From: an uncultured Ignavibacteriota bacterium
GTDB taxonomy: Bacteria > Bacteroidota > Ignavibacteria > Tepidaquicellales > Tepidaquicellaceae
Length of the DNA stretch: 6,720 nt
NCBI GenBank assembly: GCA_937959065.1
Contig: CALGOI010000326.1
Coordinates: 1 to 6,720, forward strand
Direction of reading: 5' to 3'
Below are positions 6,242 through 6,720 of this stretch, one piece after another (position 1 is the first letter of the stretch; each line of letters begins with the position of its first letter). A program made the position numbers and the translations under genes. The notes under the pieces were generated by a model. That model made no database searches. It was not told the DNA's origin and saw only the letters and a list, made by a program, of their open reading frames with translations.

Positions 6242-6289
6242 CTCGTTCCCAAATTCCGATTTGGGAACGGCACTCCTTCGGAGGGTACC
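6242..6289. repeat. REP-like inverted repeat, copy 2, with adjoining hairpin
   Basis: CGTTCCCAAA (6244-6253) and TTTGGGAACG (6260-6269) form a perfect 10-bp stem with loop TTCCGA. It matches copy 1 at 4509-4535 over the CTC prefix, both arms and five of six loop bases, in the same orientation. A second hairpin follows at once: CTCC (6273-6276) and GGAG (6280-6283) around TTC, extended by C6271-G6285 across one mismatch. Copy 1 has no such partner on this side but has a different hairpin on the other. Twin hairpins are common in REP-type elements. Together the two copies flank the transporter gene about 1.73 kb apart. Confidence 0.7.
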
Positions 6290-6350
6290 AAATAAGAACT
6301 TGACAAACTTTATGAACTTGATAACTAGTAACTTATTCCACAATCGGGGA

Positions 6351-6364
6351 TATATACGTATATA
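6351..6364. repeat. 14-bp perfect AT-rich palindrome
   Basis: TATATACGTATATA is identical to its reverse complement. It could be a dimeric regulator site, but it is a simple alternating sequence in an AT-rich spacer and may mean nothing. Confidence 0.3.
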
Positions 6365-6493
6365 ACCTTCTTTTCCTTTTTTAACCTGTTCCGGTTCGGT
6401 ATATTGTTTTAGTTTATTAACCGGTAAATATCTTGAAAAGTGGTTAATAAAAAAACTGAAAATTATCACTGCCTCAGAAAGTTATGATAAAAC

Positions 6494-6505
6494 AAACCCG
6501 GGTTT
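6494..6505. repeat. 12-bp perfect palindrome AAACCCGGGTTT
   Basis: A perfect palindrome with a GC core in an otherwise AT-rich stretch, about 85 nt upstream of the predicted promoter of the gene at 6659. A two-fold symmetric operator is possible; no second copy is in the window. Confidence 0.3.
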
Positions 6506-6577
6506 TAGACTAAATAAAAATTTTTTGTAACATTTTGTTTTTACATCTACCGCTTGATTCCTATGAATATCAATTAT

Positions 6578-6606
6578 TTGACTTTGAATAAATGCTAAAT
6601 GATAGT
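6578..6606 (+). promoter_or_regulatory. Predicted sigma70-type promoter for the gene at 6659
   Basis: TTGACT (6578-6583) matches five of six bases of the -35 consensus. After a 17-nt spacer, GATAGT (6601-6606) matches four of six bases of the -10 consensus. Transcription would start near 6613, leaving a leader of about 45 nt. The overlapping TGACTTTG (6579-6586) also resembles the Bacteroidota -7 box TAnnTTTG with one mismatch, so the exact sigma type is open. Confidence 0.35.
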
Positions 6607-6658
6607 TAACTTATGATGTTGCTGACCTGATTGGGGGCAAATAAAAATATAAATTACT

Positions 6659-6720
6659 ATGAAAAAAAGATTTACGATAGGATTGCTCCTGCTTATGCCG
6701 TTGCTGATCCCCGGAATCAC
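6659..6720 (+). CDS. Exported protein, N-terminus only (partial)
   Basis: The ATG at 6659-6661 opens a frame that runs off the right edge after 20 codons. The peptide MKKRFTIGLLLLMPLLIPGI is a textbook signal-peptide start: three basic residues and then a leucine-rich hydrophobic core. The export call is sound, but nothing can be said about function. A GGGGG run at 6632-6636 is too far from the ATG for a good ribosome site. Transcription could come from the predicted promoter at 6578-6606. Confidence 0.65.
   Translation, partial: MKKRFTIGLLLLMPLLIPGI

Larger units (their letters stand above)
6066..6658. other. 593-nt intergenic region between divergent genes
   Basis: No credible coding sequence is present: the longest ATG-initiated plus-strand runs I examined are about ten codons, and longer open stretches on either strand run through the repeat and lack recognisable content. 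The left half (6120-6300) is GC-richer and full of inverted repeats. The right half (6300-6658) is AT-rich and promoter-like. It holds the elements listed separately at 6164-6203, 6242-6289, 6351-6364, 6494-6505 and 6578-6606, and must also contain the promoter of the transporter, which I could not place. Confidence 0.6.

Noticed and set aside
6156..6469. Open frames on both strands around the second REP-like repeat (plus 6156-6365, minus 6233-6469).
   Set aside because: They translate through the palindromic repeat and AT-rich spacer and show no domain or ribosome site.

Overview
The window is a piece of chromosome from an AT-leaning, probably Gram-negative bacterium. The surface-sugar genes, the DnaG type and the strongly AT-rich spacers would fit the Bacteroidota/Chlorobiota/Ignavibacteria group, but nothing here fixes the taxon and I hold that assignment weakly. 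The genes look chromosomal: no integrase, transposase, phage gene, CRISPR array, rRNA or tRNA is visible.

Layout. (1) Positions 1-1932, minus strand: a tightly packed surface-carbohydrate operon read right to left. It holds a GT-B-like glycosyl/glycerophosphotransferase-type protein (1932-898), a SpsF-family cytidylyltransferase (883-71, TTG start), and the first 23 codons of a gene whose start resembles the N-terminal transketolase subunit (71-1, one-base TAATG overlap). (2) Positions 1933-2158: an AT-rich divergent promoter region. (3) Positions 2159-4435, plus strand: the DNA primase gene dnaG, split over two reading frames, then a small exported protein of unknown function 10 nt downstream. 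(4) Positions 4436-4550: a convergent spacer with two strong hairpins. (5) Positions 6065-4551, minus strand: a complete DASS/SLC13-type sodium:dicarboxylate (or related anion) symporter. (6) Positions 6066-6658: about 590 nt without a gene, holding a second copy of one spacer hairpin, another possible structured element, two palindromes and a plausible promoter. (7) Position 6659 to the end: the start of an exported protein.

The most interesting point is dnaG. The zinc-binding and TOPRIM catalytic domains lie in one frame, which stops at 3565. The C-terminal helicase-interaction region continues in the -1 frame to 3987. Inside the overlap is an A7 run that forms a perfectly phased A_AAA_AAG heptamer (3508-3514), the same slippery sequence used for programmed -1 frameshifting in E. 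coli dnaX. A hairpin lies just 5' of it, and an 8-bp perfect hairpin whose loop contains the zero-frame stop codon lies further 3'. The sequence alone cannot separate programmed frameshifting or transcriptional slippage (giving a short primase lacking the helicase-binding tail plus a full-length 609-residue primase) from a one-base homopolymer under-call or a real mutation. It is the item to check first.

A second observation is a dispersed inverted repeat, with arms GTTCCCAAA and TTTGGGAAC, present twice in the same orientation on either side of the transporter gene. It looks like a REP-type element.
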